This document shows, piece by piece, positions 1 through 11,725 of a stretch of DNA of 64,000 bases. The stretch covers positions 62,001 through 126,000 of the forward strand of contig NZ_QZCS01000002.1 of the NCBI RefSeq assembly GCF_003594915.1, in the 5' to 3' direction. Numbering within the stretch: the stretch's first letter is position 1; every line of letters begins with the position of its first letter. The notes under the pieces are model-generated. The model was not told where the DNA came from and did no database searches. It saw only the letters and a program-made list of their open reading frames with translations. A program made the translations under genes and the position numbers. The DNA comes from Enterobacter chuandaensis. Lineage in GTDB: Bacteria > Pseudomonadota > Gammaproteobacteria > Enterobacterales > Enterobacteriaceae.

Positions 1-302
1 AGGCTATCTATCTGCAATAAAATTTGCTTCTGACGTTCCACAACCTGGTTAAGCTGATACTGACTTTCCTGAATCTGGCCACGGAGAGAGTCAATATCGT
101 TTTGGTTATCGGAAAGTTGCTGCTGGAGTTGGGTTAAAAGCTGACTGTGAGCGTTAGAAATACGCTCGAGCTGAGTGACCCGGTCTTCTACCGAGCCTGA
201 GCCGACACTACTGATTGGTGCCTGAGCAAAAGCGGCCCAGGGGGCCGCTATTCCAACCAGTAACGACAGACTCAACAGATGATGTCTGAAGTTACTGCTC
301 AT
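1..302 (-). CDS. cpoB: Cell division coordinator CpoB (YbgF), 5' part only
   Basis: Periplasmic TolA-binding protein that links peptidoglycan synthesis with Tol-driven outer-membrane constriction. Only the first 100 residues are in the window; the 3' end lies beyond the left edge. The ATG at 302 opens a signal peptide (basic MSSNFRHH, hydrophobic core, cleavage expected after AFA before QAPISS). It is followed by a glutamine-rich heptad region (about residues 37-100), the trimerising coiled coil of this family; the TPR domain is not in view. It follows pal by 9 bases as the last tol-pal gene. Identification is from remembered E. coli CpoB and from position. Confidence 0.93.
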   Translation of the reverse strand, partial: MSSNFRHHLLSLSLLVGIAAPWAAFAQAPISSVGSGSVEDRVTQLERISNAHSQLLTQLQQQLSDNQNDIDSLRGQIQESQYQLNQVVERQKQILLQIDS

Positions 303-311
303 GCAATTCTC

Positions 312-857
<546 letters not shown>

Positions 858-868
858 TTAATTATTAT

Positions 869-2161
869 TTACAGATACGGCGACCAGGCAGGTGATTTTA
901 CCTGTCCATCAGTTGCCGGAATACGCGCTTTGAAACGCCCATCTGTAGAAACCAGATTCAGCACAGATCCCATCCCCTGAGAAGAGCTGTAGATTACCAT
1001 AGTGCCGTTAGGTGCCAGACTTGGCGTTTCATCCAGGAACGTTGACGACAGAACTTGAACGCCACCCGCTACCAGATCTTGTTTGGCAATGTGCTGCTGC
1101 CCACCGTTGGAGCTGACCATTACCATGAATTTACCGTCGCTGCTCACGTCTGCGTTCTGGTTCTGAGAGCCTTCCCAGGTGATACGCTGCGGAGCACCGC
1201 CGTTGATGTTGACTTTATAGATTTGTGGACGGCCAGCCTGGTCAGAGGTAAACGCCAGGTTTTGGCTGTCCGGGAACCATGACGGTTCGGTGTTGTTGCT
1301 GCGACCGTCGGTCACCTGACGGATCTGACCAGAGCCGATGTCCATTACGTACAGGTTCAGGCTACCGGTTTTAGACAGCGCAAAGGCCAGCTTAGAGCCG
1401 TCCGGCGAGAACGAAGGTGCACCGTTGTGGCGTGGGAACGACGCAACCTGACGCACCGCACCGTTTGCCAGCGTCTGGATAACCAGCGCAGAACGACCGC
1501 TTTCGAAGGTCACGTAAGCCAGTTTAGACCCGTCCGGAGACCAGGCTGGAGACATCAGCGGCTGTGAAGAGCGTTTCACCAGGAACTGGTTGTAGCCGTC
1601 GTAGTCAGATACGCGCAGCTCATACGGGAACTGGCCGCCGTTGGTCTGTACCACATAAGCGATACGGGTACGGAACGCCCCTTTAATACCGGTCAGTTTT
1701 TCAAATACCGCGTCGCTAGCCGCGTGTGCCGCATAGCGCAGGTATTGTTTAGTGACCTTGTAAGAGTTCTGTGCCAGAACGGTACCCGGCGCACCGCCGG
1801 TATCCACCAGCTGCCAGGCCACGTTGTAAGAACCGTCCGGGTTAGGCGTAACCTGCCCCACCACCACGGCATCGATACCCAGCGCAGACCATGCTGCAGG
1901 CTGGACTTCCTGCGCGCTGCCCGGCTGCTGAGGCAGACGAGAACGATCTAACGGGTTGAATTTACCGCTGTTACGCAGATCAGCCGCCACGATGCCGCCG
2001 GCATCTTCAGGCGCAGCGCCAGGACCGGCCCACTGGAACGGAACAACACCGATTGGGCGTGCCGAGTCCACCCCCTGGGTGATCTCGATACGTACTTCTG
2101 CGTGCAGGACTGCTGCCCACAGCATTAAAAAACTAAATGCTACACGTAATGCCTGCTTCAT
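869..2161 (-). CDS. tolB: Tol-Pal system protein TolB
   Basis: Periplasmic beta-propeller protein that shuttles between Pal and TolA. It has 430 residues. A signal peptide (cleavage after LHA) leaves EVRIEITQG at the mature N terminus, the segment known in E. coli to act as the TolA box. Next come an alpha/beta domain (about 20-165) and a C-terminal propeller with repeated [18 protein letters not shown] blades. Two tandem ATGs (2164, 2161) follow GGGAGAT; the second has better ribosome-site spacing and gives the usual length. tolA ends 134 bases upstream, so tolB may have its own promoter, as in E. coli. Confidence 0.97.
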   Translation of the reverse strand: MKQALRVAFSFLMLWAAVLHAEVRIEITQGVDSARPIGVVPFQWAGPGAAPEDAGGIVAADLRNSGKFNPLDRSRLPQQPGSAQEVQPAAWSALGIDAVVVGQVTPNPDGSYNVAWQLVDTGGAPGTVLAQNSYKVTKQYLRYAAHAASDAVFEKLTGIKGAFRTRIAYVVQTNGGQFPYELRVSDYDGYNQFLVKRSSQPLMSPAWSPDGSKLAYVTFESGRSALVIQTLANGAVRQVASFPRHNGAPSFSPDGSKLAFALSKTGSLNLYVMDIGSGQIRQVTDGRSNNTEPSWFPDSQNLAFTSDQAGRPQIYKVNINGGAPQRITWEGSQNQNADVSSDGKFMVMVSSNGGQQHIAKQDLVAGGVQVLSSTFLDETPSLAPNGTMVIYSSSQGMGSVLNLVSTDGRFKARIPATDGQVKSPAWSPYL

Positions 2162-2265
2162 CATATCTCCCTTATCCGGGTAACCTTACCCACGATAATT
2201 TAGCAGAATGTTAACAAACTCAAATAGACAAAACTACCAGAACCCTGTGACTAAACCTGGTCTAT

Positions 2266-2289
2266 TTTTCCCCGTTTGCACGGGGAAAA
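2266..2289. other. Perfect hairpin between tolA and tolB
   Basis: A 9-bp perfect inverted repeat (TTTTCCCCG, six-base loop, CGGGGAAAA) lies 7 bases after the tolA stop. In the direction of tol transcription it is followed by GATTT-poor, mixed sequence and not by a U run, so it does not look like an intrinsic terminator. It could stabilise the tolA 3' end or punctuate the message before tolB. Confidence 0.6.
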
Positions 2290-2295
2290 TGTAAC

Positions 2296-3549
2296 TTAAG
2301 GTTTGAAGTCCAGCGGCGCATTTTTGAAGACTTCGTAGACTGCCTGAGAAGGCGGTTTAGGCATCTTCGCCTGACGCGCTGCTGCCAGAGCCGCAGTACA
2401 TAAAGCCGGGTCGCCACCTTCAGACTTAATATCAAGCAGCATGCCGTCCGGAGCCAGTTTTATACGCAGCGTACACGTTTTACCGGCATAGGAAGACGCA
2501 TCATAGAACCGGCTTTCAATCGCCGATTTAATCTGCGCGGCATAGCCGTTGATTTCAGCCCCTGTCGCACCGTTACTCTTAGTGTTACCACTTCCGGTCG
2601 GCGCTGCGTTGTTTCCTTTCGCGCCACCGCCCGTTTTCGGTGCATTCTTACCGGAGCTTAAATCGCCCAGCAGATCGTCAACCCCTGCGGCGGCTGCGGC
2701 TTTTTCAGCGGCTGCTGCCTTTTTGGCTGCCGCTTTTTCAGCTGCTGCTTTCTTATCGGCAGCGGCCTTCTCAGCTGCAGCTTTTTTATCAGCAGCGGCT
2801 TTTTCAGCGGCGGCAGCTTTTTCTGCAGCAGCCTTCTCAGCCGCAGCAGCTTTCTTCGCAGCCTCGGCAGCCGCTTTCTTCTCTGCGTCCTGAGCGGCTT
2901 TCTTCGCGGCTTCCGCTTCAGCTTTCTTCTGAGCATCCGCAGCGGCTTTCTTCGCGGCTTCGGCTTCAGCTTTCTTCTGGGCATCCGCAGCGGCTTTCTT
3001 CGCGGCTTCGGCTTCAGCTTTCTTCTGAGCATCGGCAGCGGCTTTTTTCGCCGCTTCCGCCGCTAATTTCGCCTGGGCATCAGCCTGCGCTTTGGCATCC
3101 GCTGCGGCTTTTGCTGCCGCCGCTTCCGCCTGCTTTTGCTGTTCCTGCGCTTTTTTCGCGGCCTCTTCGGCTTGCTTCTGCTGCTCTGCCTGCGCTTTCG
3201 CGGCTTCCTGCGCCTGCAAACGTTCTTTCTCAAGCCGCTTCAGACGCTCCTGCTCGGCGGCCTGCTTTTCACGCAGCTCTTCCGCCTGCTGTTGCGCCTG
3301 TTTTTCACGCTGCTCTTCAGCCCGTTTGGCACTCGCTTTCTGCTGTTGCTCGCGATTATAGTTTTGCACTACCGCACCGGGATCCACCATCACGGCGTCA
3401 ATGGAAGACCCTCCACCACCGCCCGCTGATGCATCAATATGCTCGTCGAACGAACTCCAGATCAGCGCTGCAAAGAGAATAACGTGCAGCACTGCGGAGA
3501 CGATTATCGCTCGCTTAAGCTTGTCGTTCTGTTCGGTTGCCTTTGACAC
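2296..3549 (-). CDS. tolA: Tol-Pal system inner-membrane protein TolA
   Basis: Three-domain energy-transducing protein spanning the periplasm. It has 417 residues (about 421 in E. coli). One transmembrane helix near residues 13-34 carries the SAVLH motif that contacts TolQR. It is followed by a Gly-rich hinge, a roughly 230-residue Ala/Lys/Glu helical domain II, and a globular domain III (about 320-417) containing the conserved cysteine pair (KTCTLRI and DPALCTAAL). Domain II is built on tandem DNA repeats that differ in copy and phase from my memory of E. coli. The gene lies 28 bases after tolR in the same operon. Confidence 0.97.
   Translation of the reverse strand: MSKATEQNDKLKRAIIVSAVLHVILFAALIWSSFDEHIDASAGGGGGSSIDAVMVDPGAVVQNYNREQQQKASAKRAEEQREKQAQQQAEELREKQAAEQERLKRLEKERLQAQEAAKAQAEQQKQAEEAAKKAQEQQKQAEAAAAKAAADAKAQADAQAKLAAEAAKKAAADAQKKAEAEAAKKAAADAQKKAEAEAAKKAAADAQKKAEAEAAKKAAQDAEKKAAAEAAKKAAAAEKAAAEKAAAAEKAAADKKAAAEKAAADKKAAAEKAAAKKAAAAEKAAAAAGVDDLLGDLSSGKNAPKTGGGAKGNNAAPTGSGNTKSNGATGAEINGYAAQIKSAIESRFYDASSYAGKTCTLRIKLAPDGMLLDIKSEGGDPALCTAALAAARQAKMPKPPSQAVYEVFKNAPLDFKP
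2893..3036 (-). repeat. Three tandem 48-bp repeats within tolA
   Basis: Three adjacent 48-bp units (2893-2940, 2941-2988, 2989-3036) differ at only a few bases. Each encodes the 16-residue block DAQKKAEAEAAKKAAA in helical domain II. A decayed fourth unit follows from 3037. The unit is a whole number of codons, so gain or loss of a unit keeps the frame and only changes the length of the periplasm-spanning helix. Confidence 0.9.
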
Positions 3550-3577
3550 TATCGGTTCCCAAAAACTACGCGGATAA

Positions 3578-4006
3578 TCAAATAGGTTGAGTCATTAAGC
3601 CAACTGACTTAACACCCGCACTATGTAGCAAGTTCAGCGCTTTAATAATTTCATCGTAGGGTACGTCTTTCGCGCCACCGATTAAGAAGACCGTTTTCGG
3701 ATTTGATTCCAGACGACGCTGCGCTTCAGCAATAACCTGCTCTGGCGGCAGCTGATCCATACGATCTTTTTCTACCACGACGCTGTACTGCCCTACGCCG
3801 GAAACTTCAATGATGACCGGAGGATCGTCATTGGTGCTCACCGCCTGTGATTCTGTCGCATCCGGCAGATCGACTTCCACGCTCTGGGTAATGATGGGCG
3901 CTGTTGCCATGAAGATCAGCAGCAGTACCAACAGCACATCCAGCAGTGGCACGATATTGATTTCGGACTTGAGTTCGCGACGACCTCGTCCACGCGATCT
4001 GGCCAT
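3578..4006 (-). CDS. tolR: Tol-Pal system inner-membrane protein TolR
   Basis: ExbD/TolR-family partner of TolQ in the proton-motive-force motor that energises TolA. It has 142 residues, the E. coli length. A short basic cytoplasmic start (MARSRGRGRR) precedes one transmembrane helix, PLLDVLLVLLLIFMA, containing the conserved Asp near residue 23 that is the proton-carrying residue of this family. A periplasmic peptidoglycan-binding domain ends in GVKSVGLMTQPI. It begins 4 bases after tolQ ends, which suggests translational coupling. Confidence 0.98.
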   Translation of the reverse strand: MARSRGRGRRELKSEINIVPLLDVLLVLLLIFMATAPIITQSVEVDLPDATESQAVSTNDDPPVIIEVSGVGQYSVVVEKDRMDQLPPEQVIAEAQRRLESNPKTVFLIGGAKDVPYDEIIKALNLLHSAGVKSVGLMTQPI

Positions 4007-4009
4007 GGT

Positions 4010-5103
<1,094 letters not shown>

Positions 5104-5251
5104 TTTACATCCCGGTAATACAAGAAAAGTTGGAGCTTTCAAACTTCGCTACTATACGCGCGGGAAAGATGGTTTGGAATGGGAGAAAGTAAACGGAGAG
5201 TAAATTTTTATGGGCTCGGGTAAGCCCATAACGTTAACGGACATTTCTTAT

Positions 5252-5542
5252 TCAGAAGAAGAAGAAAATCAGACCTGCAAGAAGGACCAGATCGGCAATG
5301 AGTGGGCAGAAAAGACCCTGCCAGTGAACCGCTTTCGGACGAAAGCCCACGCCGTGAATCACACCTGCGCACACTGCCCACATTATGAGGAAGCCGTGCC
5401 AGATTTCCAGTTCGCTGGTCTTTGCCGCGAAACGCGACGGGTCCCAGAAAATGCAGCCTGCCAGCAGTAATGCCATCACTAAAGAAAGCGCCCGTAACGG
5501 GCGCTTATCCATTACCGCGTAAAGCTTCGCGATAATATTCAT
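5252..5542 (-). CDS. ybgE: Cyd operon protein YbgE
   Basis: Small inner-membrane protein of unknown role encoded last in the cydABX-ybgE operon of enterobacteria. It has 96 residues with three probable transmembrane helices (about 17-35, 46-66, 77-95) and an unusual C terminus of four phenylalanines. Its ATG overlaps the cydX stop by one base (TGATG). No terminator with a clear U run was found in the 148 bases to ybgC, so read-through from cyd into tol is possible. Confidence 0.93.
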   Translation of the reverse strand: MNIIAKLYAVMDKRPLRALSLVMALLLAGCIFWDPSRFAAKTSELEIWHGFLIMWAVCAGVIHGVGFRPKAVHWQGLFCPLIADLVLLAGLIFFFF

Positions 5543-5655
5543 CAGTGTTTTTCTTCACCCGCTTTGGTCGCTTCTACATGCTCAAGCGCCAGGGCAGTGA
5601 TGACACCAAATGCACAGGCAAGAAGCGTCCCTAAAATCCATGCGAAATACCACAT
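5542..5655 (-). CDS. cydX: Cytochrome bd-I oxidase small subunit CydX
   Basis: A 37-residue single-helix membrane protein that stabilises the CydAB hemes and is needed for full oxidase activity. The sequence begins MWYFAWILGTLLACAFG, contains the conserved Glu (LEHVEA), and ends in a variable charged tail (KAGEEKH). The ATG at 5655 lies 14 bases after cydB. A longer in-frame upstream reading (from 5829) overlaps cydB in another frame and is not supported. Confidence 0.97.
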   Translation of the reverse strand: MWYFAWILGTLLACAFGVITALALEHVEATKAGEEKH

Positions 5656-5669
5656 ATTCAGCTCCTTAC

Positions 5670-6809
5670 TTAGTACATAGAGTGAGTGTTGCTTTCGATA
5701 TGTTCCTTCGTGATACGACCGAACATTTTCCAGTAACACCAGATGGTGTAAGCCAGAACAATCGGAACGAACACGCAGGCAACATACGTCATCAGGTTCA
5801 GCGTCATATGGCTGGACGTTGCATCCCACATGGTCAGGCTAGCATTCAGCATGGTGCTGGATGGCATGACGAATGGGAACATCGCAATACCCGCCGTCAG
5901 GATGATGCACGCGAGGGTCAGTGAGGAGGAGACGAACGCCAGCGCGCCTTTCTCCAGACGAGACGTCAGCACGGTCAGCAGAGGCAGCAGTACACCCAGA
6001 GCCGGGATCGCCCACAGCGCAGGGGTATTGTTGAAGTTCACCAGCCATGCGCCAGCCTGACGCGCCACTTCTTTGGTCAGCGGGTTAGACGGTGCCGAGT
6101 GGTTGATCGCAGACGTCACCACGTAGCCATCAATACCGTACACCACCCACACACCGGCCAGAGCGAAGCAAACCAGCGTTACCAGTGCCGCAACCTGAGC
6201 AGTTGCACGGGAACGCAGGTGCAGTTCACCCACCGTACGCATCTGCAGGTAGGTTGCGCCCTGAGTGATGATCATCGCCACGCTCACCACGCCGGCCAGC
6301 AGGCCAAACGGATTCAGCAGCTGGAAGAAGTTACCGGTGTAGTAAAGACGCATGTATTCGTCCAGGTGGAACGGTACGCCCTGCAGCAGGTTACCGAACG
6401 CCACGCCGATCACCAGCGGTGGTACGAAGCTACCGATGAAGATGCCCCAGTCCCACATGTTGCGCCAGCGGGTGTCTTCAATCTTGGAACGGTAGTCGAA
6501 GCCCACCGGACGGAAGAATAAAGAGGCCAGCACCAGAATCATCGCCACGTAGAAGCCGGAGAACGCAGCCGCGTAGACCATCGGCCAGGCAGCGAACAGC
6601 GCGCCGCCTGCGGTGATCAGCCACACCTGGTTACCGTCCCAGTGCGGGGCGATGGAGTTGATCATGATTCGACGCTCGGTGTCATTACGACCGAGGAAAC
6701 GGGTGAGCATCCCCACCCCCATGTCGAAACCATCCGTGACGGCGAAACCGATCAGCAGAACGCCAACCAGCAGCCACCAGATAAAACGCAATACTTCATA
6801 ATCGATCAT
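5670..6809 (-). CDS. cydB: Cytochrome bd-I ubiquinol oxidase subunit II
   Basis: Membrane subunit of the high-affinity terminal oxidase that reduces oxygen to water with quinol electrons. It has 379 residues, the E. coli length, and multiple hydrophobic helices from the start (IWWLLVGVLLIGFAVTDGFDMG). The acidic residues of the first helix region (TDGFDMG) belong to the proposed proton or oxygen pathway in E. coli structures. It is placed 15 bases after cydA and followed by cydX. Confidence 0.98.
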   Translation of the reverse strand: MIDYEVLRFIWWLLVGVLLIGFAVTDGFDMGVGMLTRFLGRNDTERRIMINSIAPHWDGNQVWLITAGGALFAAWPMVYAAAFSGFYVAMILVLASLFFRPVGFDYRSKIEDTRWRNMWDWGIFIGSFVPPLVIGVAFGNLLQGVPFHLDEYMRLYYTGNFFQLLNPFGLLAGVVSVAMIITQGATYLQMRTVGELHLRSRATAQVAALVTLVCFALAGVWVVYGIDGYVVTSAINHSAPSNPLTKEVARQAGAWLVNFNNTPALWAIPALGVLLPLLTVLTSRLEKGALAFVSSSLTLACIILTAGIAMFPFVMPSSTMLNASLTMWDATSSHMTLNLMTYVACVFVPIVLAYTIWCYWKMFGRITKEHIESNTHSMY

Positions 6810-6824
6810 TTGATGACTCCTGTC

Positions 6825-8393
6825 TTAGCGTGCCGGCTGAGTAGTCGCAGTGGACTGCTCGTAGTGATAGCGACCGGTTTTCAGGCTGCTTGGGCCAAGG
6901 CGCGCGAACTTGAACATCAGGAACAGCTCAGCCACCAGGAACAGGGTGTACAGACCACAGATCAGCAGCATGGAGAAGATCAGATCGCCTGCCGTCAGGG
7001 AGGAGTTCGCTACCGCCGTTGGCAGTACCTCACCGATCGCCCATGGCTGACGGCCGTACTCTGCAACAAACCAGCCGGACTCAATCGCGATCCACGGCAG
7101 TGGAATACCGTACAGCGCGGTGCGCAGCAGCCATTTTTTCTCGCCGATGCGGTTGCGAATCACGGACCAGAAGGACGCCGCAATGATCAGCAGCATGATG
7201 ACGCCGCAGCCCACCATGATACGGAATGCGAAGTACAGTGGCGCAACGCGTGGAATCGAGTCTTTGGTCGCCATCTGGATCTGCGCTTCCGTCGCATCAG
7301 AAACGTTCGGGGTATAACGCTTCAGCAGCAGACCGTAACCCAGATCTTTCTTCACGTCGTTAAACTGGTCGCGAACGGCCTGGTCGGTAGAACCGGCACG
7401 CAGCTGCTCCAGCAGCGAGTAAGCCTTCATACCGTTACGGATACGCTCTTCGTGCTGAACCATCAGCTCTTTCAGACCCGTTACCTGCTTATCGACAGAA
7501 CGGGTTGCGATGATACCCAGCGCGTAAGGAATTTGAATGGCGAAGCGGTTTTCCTGCGCGTCCTGATCGGGAATACCGAACAGCGTAAAGGCAGCAGGCG
7601 CCGGCTGGGTTTCCCATTCGGCTTCGATAGCGGCCAGTTTGGTTTTCTGCACGTCGCCCATTTCGTAACCGGATTCATCACCCAGAACGATAACGGAGAG
7701 GATTGCAGCCATACCAAAGCTTGCAGCAATGGCAAAGGAGCGCTTGGCAAACGCGAAGTCACGACCGCGCAGCATATAGTAGGAGCTGATGCCCAGCACG
7801 AACATTGCGCCGCATACGTAGCCAGATGCCACGGTGTGAACGAATTTAACCTGAGCAACCGGGTTCAGGACCAGCTCGGCAAAGCTGACCATCTCCATAC
7901 GCATGGTTTCGAAGTTGAAATCAGACGCGATCGGGTTCTGCATCCAGCCGTTCGCCACCAGGATCCACAGCGCGGACAGGTTCGAACCTAATGCCACCAG
8001 CCAGGTTACCGCCATATGCTGGACTTTACCCAGACGGTCCCAACCGAAGAAGAACAGACCTACAAAGGTGGATTCGAGGAAGAAGGCCATCAGACCTTCA
8101 ATGGCCAGCGGCGCACCGAAGATATCCCCTACATAGTGGGAATAGTAAGACCAGTTAGTCCCGAACTGGAACTCCATGGTCAGACCGGTTGCCACGCCCA
8201 GTGCGAAGTTGATACCAAACAACTTGCCCCAGAACTTGGTCATATCTTTATAAATCTGTTTGCCGGAGAGGACGTAAACCGTCTCCATGATGGCCAGCAG
8301 GAACGCCATACCGAGCGTCAGTGGCACAAACAGGAAGTGGTACATCGCGGTCAAGGCAAACTGTAAGCGCGACAGTTCGACTACGTCTAACAT
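6825..8393 (-). CDS. cydA: Cytochrome bd-I ubiquinol oxidase subunit I
   Basis: Heme-carrying subunit of cytochrome bd-I. It has 522 residues, as in E. coli. Visible ligands and motifs are His19 in [13 protein letters not shown] (heme b595 or d ligand region), the His of VHTVASGYV (heme b558), the GRQPW signature, and the hydrophilic Q loop with quinol-site residues near 240-260. The ATG at 8393 follows AGGAG. It is first in cydABX-ybgE and probably controlled by oxygen through FNR and ArcA, because an FNR-type palindrome lies upstream. Confidence 0.98.
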   Translation of the reverse strand: MLDVVELSRLQFALTAMYHFLFVPLTLGMAFLLAIMETVYVLSGKQIYKDMTKFWGKLFGINFALGVATGLTMEFQFGTNWSYYSHYVGDIFGAPLAIEGLMAFFLESTFVGLFFFGWDRLGKVQHMAVTWLVALGSNLSALWILVANGWMQNPIASDFNFETMRMEMVSFAELVLNPVAQVKFVHTVASGYVCGAMFVLGISSYYMLRGRDFAFAKRSFAIAASFGMAAILSVIVLGDESGYEMGDVQKTKLAAIEAEWETQPAPAAFTLFGIPDQDAQENRFAIQIPYALGIIATRSVDKQVTGLKELMVQHEERIRNGMKAYSLLEQLRAGSTDQAVRDQFNDVKKDLGYGLLLKRYTPNVSDATEAQIQMATKDSIPRVAPLYFAFRIMVGCGVIMLLIIAASFWSVIRNRIGEKKWLLRTALYGIPLPWIAIESGWFVAEYGRQPWAIGEVLPTAVANSSLTAGDLIFSMLLICGLYTLFLVAELFLMFKFARLGPSSLKTGRYHYEQSTATTQPAR

Positions 8394-8568
8394 TATGACT
8401 CCTTGCTCATCGCATGAAGACTCCGAGAGTGAACCCCGTCAGAGAGATCCACACGCATGCCCCAATACAAATTATTCGCATCCTGCTCATCGTTATTACC
8501 CTGGAGAAGGATAAAAACGATGACGACAGGTTACAAATAGGTTAATAAAAACTCAAATTGATCCCGCA

Positions 8569-8596
8569 AATATAATACGCTGCAAAACCCTTACAA
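8569..8596 (-). promoter_or_regulatory. Likely cydA promoter
   Basis: Read on the minus strand, TTGTAA (8596-8591), a 16-bp spacer and TATATT (8574-8569) form a good sigma-70 match. A start near 8562 would give a leader of about 168 bases to the cydA ATG. This is inferred from sequence only; E. coli cydA has several promoters and the dominant one here is unknown. Confidence 0.5.
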
Positions 8597-8727
8597 TAAA
8601 CAGGTTTTTATTGAATCACATTTACGTTTTTCGACGGTGATCAATTTATAGCAAAATTACCACTTTTCGGCCATTTTGATCGGGAACAATTTAGCGCTTT
8701 TCAGCACCTTTTTCCAAGGATTAAACT

Positions 8728-8741
8728 TTGATTTAAATCAA
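8728..8741. promoter_or_regulatory. FNR-type box upstream of cydA
   Basis: TTGATTTAAATCAA matches the FNR consensus TTGAT-N4-ATCAA exactly. It lies about 335 bases before the cydA ATG and well upstream of the promoter proposed at 8569-8596, so it may serve a second, more distal promoter or act in repression. In E. coli cydAB is repressed by FNR and activated by ArcA. The rest of the 8394-9023 gap is AT-rich and holds no credible gene. Confidence 0.7.
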
Positions 8742-9023
8742 AAACAAACCTCGATGTTAACCATGTTTAATCGTGGTAAGAATGGTAAAAACCATGTTAA
8801 TGATATGTGCATGCAAAGATGTGATTGGTTATCGAAGACGGGAAAAAATATAAACAGAAGTGATTTTAATTAACGCGAAAGAAAAACGTCATTTCAATGT
8901 GAGACTAACAATAAGGCACGGTCGGGGCAGTTTATTTTTTCACTGCGTTTTTGGGCCCCTGAAAATTACATTAAATTTACTTTTATCATCCCGGAAGTTA
9001 ACACCGCAGTGTGACTATTTAAT

Positions 9024-9048
9024 GAAAAAAGGCCGCAAACTTTGCAGC
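9024..9048 (-). terminator. Intrinsic terminator after mngB
   Basis: On the minus strand GGCTGCAA, loop AGT and TTGCGGCC form an 8-bp stem (one G-U pair) followed by six T residues. It begins 23 bases after the mngB stop and separates mng transcription from the cyd regulatory region. Confidence 0.85.
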
Positions 9049-9070
9049 CTTGTGATCATCTCAGCGGTTG

Positions 9071-11701
9071 TCAGGCAAGTGAAATGCTAAAGGTTCGCGA
9101 CTGCCCCGGCCTGAATGCCCCGACAATGCCCTCTTCTTCATGCTGCGCCAGGATCTGTTCGTTCATGTCCGTTTCACAGCACCGTTTCACCGCCGGATTC
9201 ACCGATAGCGTCGTGTCACCGTCGTTTGACGGCGAAGGGTTGAACAGGCGAAGAATGAGCTCATCACGATCTTCCGCTTTTTTGAGCGTACTGAGCACAC
9301 ATCCCGTTGGCGAAATCGCCAGCAGACTGTAACTTTCCGGGGTGGTAAACGACGCGCGATTCAGCTTCATCGCATCCCAGGGGATTTTGTTGTAGCACTG
9401 CACCGGCGTTAACCACGATTTAGCCTGCTGCGCGACGCCCGCGTTTTCCGGCGTTCCACTGAAGCTGAAGAGGCTAAAGCGACAGCTTAACGGCCCGCGC
9501 ACCTGGGAGTCAGGTACTGGCATTTTGATCCCCGAAGGTCTGCCAGGGCGTAACAGCAAATCTTCTTTCCCGAGTAGCCCCACACCACGCAACAAGGTCA
9601 AGGCAAATGCTTTTTTGTCCTCACCCACCACTTCAAACTCGCGCAGCCCCTCGGTGAACAGCGCCAGCCCGTTTCGTTTTTCCTGCAGGACGGCATAGTT
9701 GAGCAAATTCCAGACGGGAACCGGCGCTTCTTTCCACCCCTCTTCCTGCCAGTTTTCCATCGCCGCATCCTGCACCGGGCGAGTGAGCGAGCCAAACTGC
9801 GTATCCGCTAACACGTCCTCAGTCATAAACGGCGTTGGGATCAGCACGCGAACGCGGTGGTCGTCAGCCTGGTTATCCAGACGCACGGCCACATCAATAC
9901 GCCTGCTGTTATGGCTAAGCGTGACGTCAAATTCCACGTTGAGAGAACCGTTTCGCTGGCGCGCCGCGCGCTCGGCCAGATTCGCCGGAACAGCAATCCG
10001 ATGGCGGATAGTCGCCCTGCTCTGCCAGCCTTCGTGCGTGACCTCAACCTGATGTTCGCCCTGCGCTGAAGTGAGTCTCCACTCTTCCCGAGAAGGGGAA
10101 TAGTCGTACTCATCGCCATCATCCGAACTCTCTTCGATTTCAAGCACCCGGTCATAAATCAGCCCGGTTTCTTTGTCACGCAGGCGCAGCGTACCGTCAT
10201 CGTTTAAGTCAATTTGCCAGAAGGCGTTTTCCAGTAAGGATTCGGTGTTTTTCACCGCAGGGAGCACCTTCCCGGTCACGTTCGGCTCGATATACAGCGT
10301 ACGGTAGCCCATCGACGGCAGTATCTGGCTGAGCTGAATATCAAACTCCATAAACGGATCGTAATTGCCGTAGTGGACAATCTGCCGGTCAATGAGGCCA
10401 GGGTCGAGCTCGCGCGCGCTGCGAATGAAATAGGGGATCTCGTTGCCTTTATCATCCCGCAGTCGGAACTGGCTGGCGCGCAGCCGGATTGTGGTGTTCA
10501 TTACCTCTTCACGCGGCCAGGGCATCAGGTTGAACATCACCAGCTTATCGGCGTCGCTTTGCGGCATGTTGTCGACAATCTTGCGCATATAGAAACGCAC
10601 CAGGTTGTCCGCCATGTCCTCAGCCAGCTCAAAGCGGGAGACAATCTCGCGATGCACCTTATCGCTGCAGCAGCAGCCAATGCTGTCGTGAGCGTGGTTT
10701 TTGAGGATCTCTTTCCACATTTTCTCCAGCAGGCCGTGGTGGTAATCGAAGCCCAGCGTCCAGGCAAGCGTCGCCAGCGGCTCGAGAATATTGACAATTT
10801 TGTTCTCAATACGCGCATGGGCGATTTTAATGTCCATGCGCGTGGAGCCGATGGTCCGGTGAACGCGCATGTATTTTCCGTCGATAAACTCCCCTTTCAG
10901 GGTCGCCAGTTCATCGCGGCGCGCCTCAATGTGGTCAAATACCTCCTCAAAGCGGCTCATTACAAATTGACGCTGGGGATAGATTTCGCGCAGCTTATCC
11001 ATCACCGCGAAAATGTTCTGCTGCAGCGGCATCTGATCGTGGCCGTTGGGCAGCAAAATCTCTTTAGTCACAGAGGCGTTTTCCAGAACGTCGAAATAGC
11101 TGTCGAGCCGTTTTCGCAGCCCCGCTTCGTCCTCCGGTAAGTACTTACCAATCGCGTAGCCCAGCGGCAGCACCTGTGCCGTCACTTCACTGCCGTCCTG
11201 GCTCTGCCAGAGAAATTCGGTTTTATCGGTTCCGTGTCGTTCCGAGCAGCCGCGCCAGAACATGGTGCGGGTAATGCCAAACCCGTTATAGATATGCGGA
11301 AGCTGGCCGGACATACCAAACGAATCTGGCAGATAGCCGATCTTCATCGGCTCGCCGAACGCCATACAGTCACGGATGCCGTACATCAGGTTGCGGACAA
11401 TCGACTCGCCGCTGACGATCGTGGTATCGGTCTGGGTATACCAGGGGCCGATAATCAGCTTTCCGCGCTCCACAAGCGCCTTCACTCGCGCGCGGTTTTC
11501 GGGCACCACGGCAAAATAATCTTCCAGCACCGCCGTCTGACCATCAAGGACGTAATATTTATACTCGTCATCCTGCTCCAGGCGGGTCAGGATCTCTTCC
11601 ATATTATTGACCAGAAGAATACGCGACTCTTCAGTGGTGAAGTACCACTCACGGTCCCAGTGCATATGCGGCGTGATATGAACGCGAGATACAGCTTTCA
11701 T
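9071..11701 (-). CDS. mngB: Mannosylglycerate hydrolase MngB (alpha-mannosidase)
   Basis: Cytoplasmic glycoside hydrolase family 38 enzyme that splits 2-O-(6-phospho-alpha-mannosyl)-D-glycerate, delivered by MngA, to mannose 6-phosphate and glycerate. It has 876 residues (877 in E. coli). The N-terminal catalytic domain shows the zinc/active-site segments HMHWDREWY and [11 protein letters not shown], whose Asp is the expected nucleophile, and [14 protein letters not shown] middle three-helix region and C-terminal beta domains follow. It starts 24 bases after mngA in the same operon and ends before an intrinsic terminator. Confidence 0.97.
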   Translation of the reverse strand: MKAVSRVHITPHMHWDREWYFTTEESRILLVNNMEEILTRLEQDDEYKYYVLDGQTAVLEDYFAVVPENRARVKALVERGKLIIGPWYTQTDTTIVSGESIVRNLMYGIRDCMAFGEPMKIGYLPDSFGMSGQLPHIYNGFGITRTMFWRGCSERHGTDKTEFLWQSQDGSEVTAQVLPLGYAIGKYLPEDEAGLRKRLDSYFDVLENASVTKEILLPNGHDQMPLQQNIFAVMDKLREIYPQRQFVMSRFEEVFDHIEARRDELATLKGEFIDGKYMRVHRTIGSTRMDIKIAHARIENKIVNILEPLATLAWTLGFDYHHGLLEKMWKEILKNHAHDSIGCCCSDKVHREIVSRFELAEDMADNLVRFYMRKIVDNMPQSDADKLVMFNLMPWPREEVMNTTIRLRASQFRLRDDKGNEIPYFIRSARELDPGLIDRQIVHYGNYDPFMEFDIQLSQILPSMGYRTLYIEPNVTGKVLPAVKNTESLLENAFWQIDLNDDGTLRLRDKETGLIYDRVLEIEESSDDGDEYDYSPSREEWRLTSAQGEHQVEVTHEGWQSRATIRHRIAVPANLAERAARQRNGSLNVEFDVTLSHNSRRIDVAVRLDNQADDHRVRVLIPTPFMTEDVLADTQFGSLTRPVQDAAMENWQEEGWKEAPVPVWNLLNYAVLQEKRNGLALFTEGLREFEVVGEDKKAFALTLLRGVGLLGKEDLLLRPGRPSGIKMPVPDSQVRGPLSCRFSLFSFSGTPENAGVAQQAKSWLTPVQCYNKIPWDAMKLNRASFTTPESYSLLAISPTGCVLSTLKKAEDRDELILRLFNPSPSNDGDTTLSVNPAVKRCCETDMNEQILAQHEEEGIVGAFRPGQSRTFSISLA

Positions 11702-11725
11702 CTTCGTTTCCTGTTTTGTGAGTTT

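Noticed and set aside
2266..2289. Rho-independent terminator between tolA and tolB
   Set aside because: The stem is perfect but is not followed by a T run in the direction of transcription.
2549..3482. Long open frames on the plus strand across tolA
   Set aside because: They are low-complexity reverse translations of the Ala/Lys repeats and have no start context or recognisable domains.
5542..5829. 95-residue extended version of CydX
   Set aside because: The extension lies within cydB in another frame; the conserved CydX begins at the ATG at 5655 with a suitable spacing after cydB.
6642..7991. 449-codon plus-strand frame antisense to cydA
   Set aside because: It runs opposite two well-matched conserved genes, starts inside cydB and encodes an Arg/Gln/His-rich sequence typical of the antisense of conserved coding DNA.
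8676..9090. Two small plus-strand frames in the cydA upstream region
   Set aside because: They lack ribosome binding sites, overlap the FNR box and the mngB terminator, and show no similarity that I recognise.
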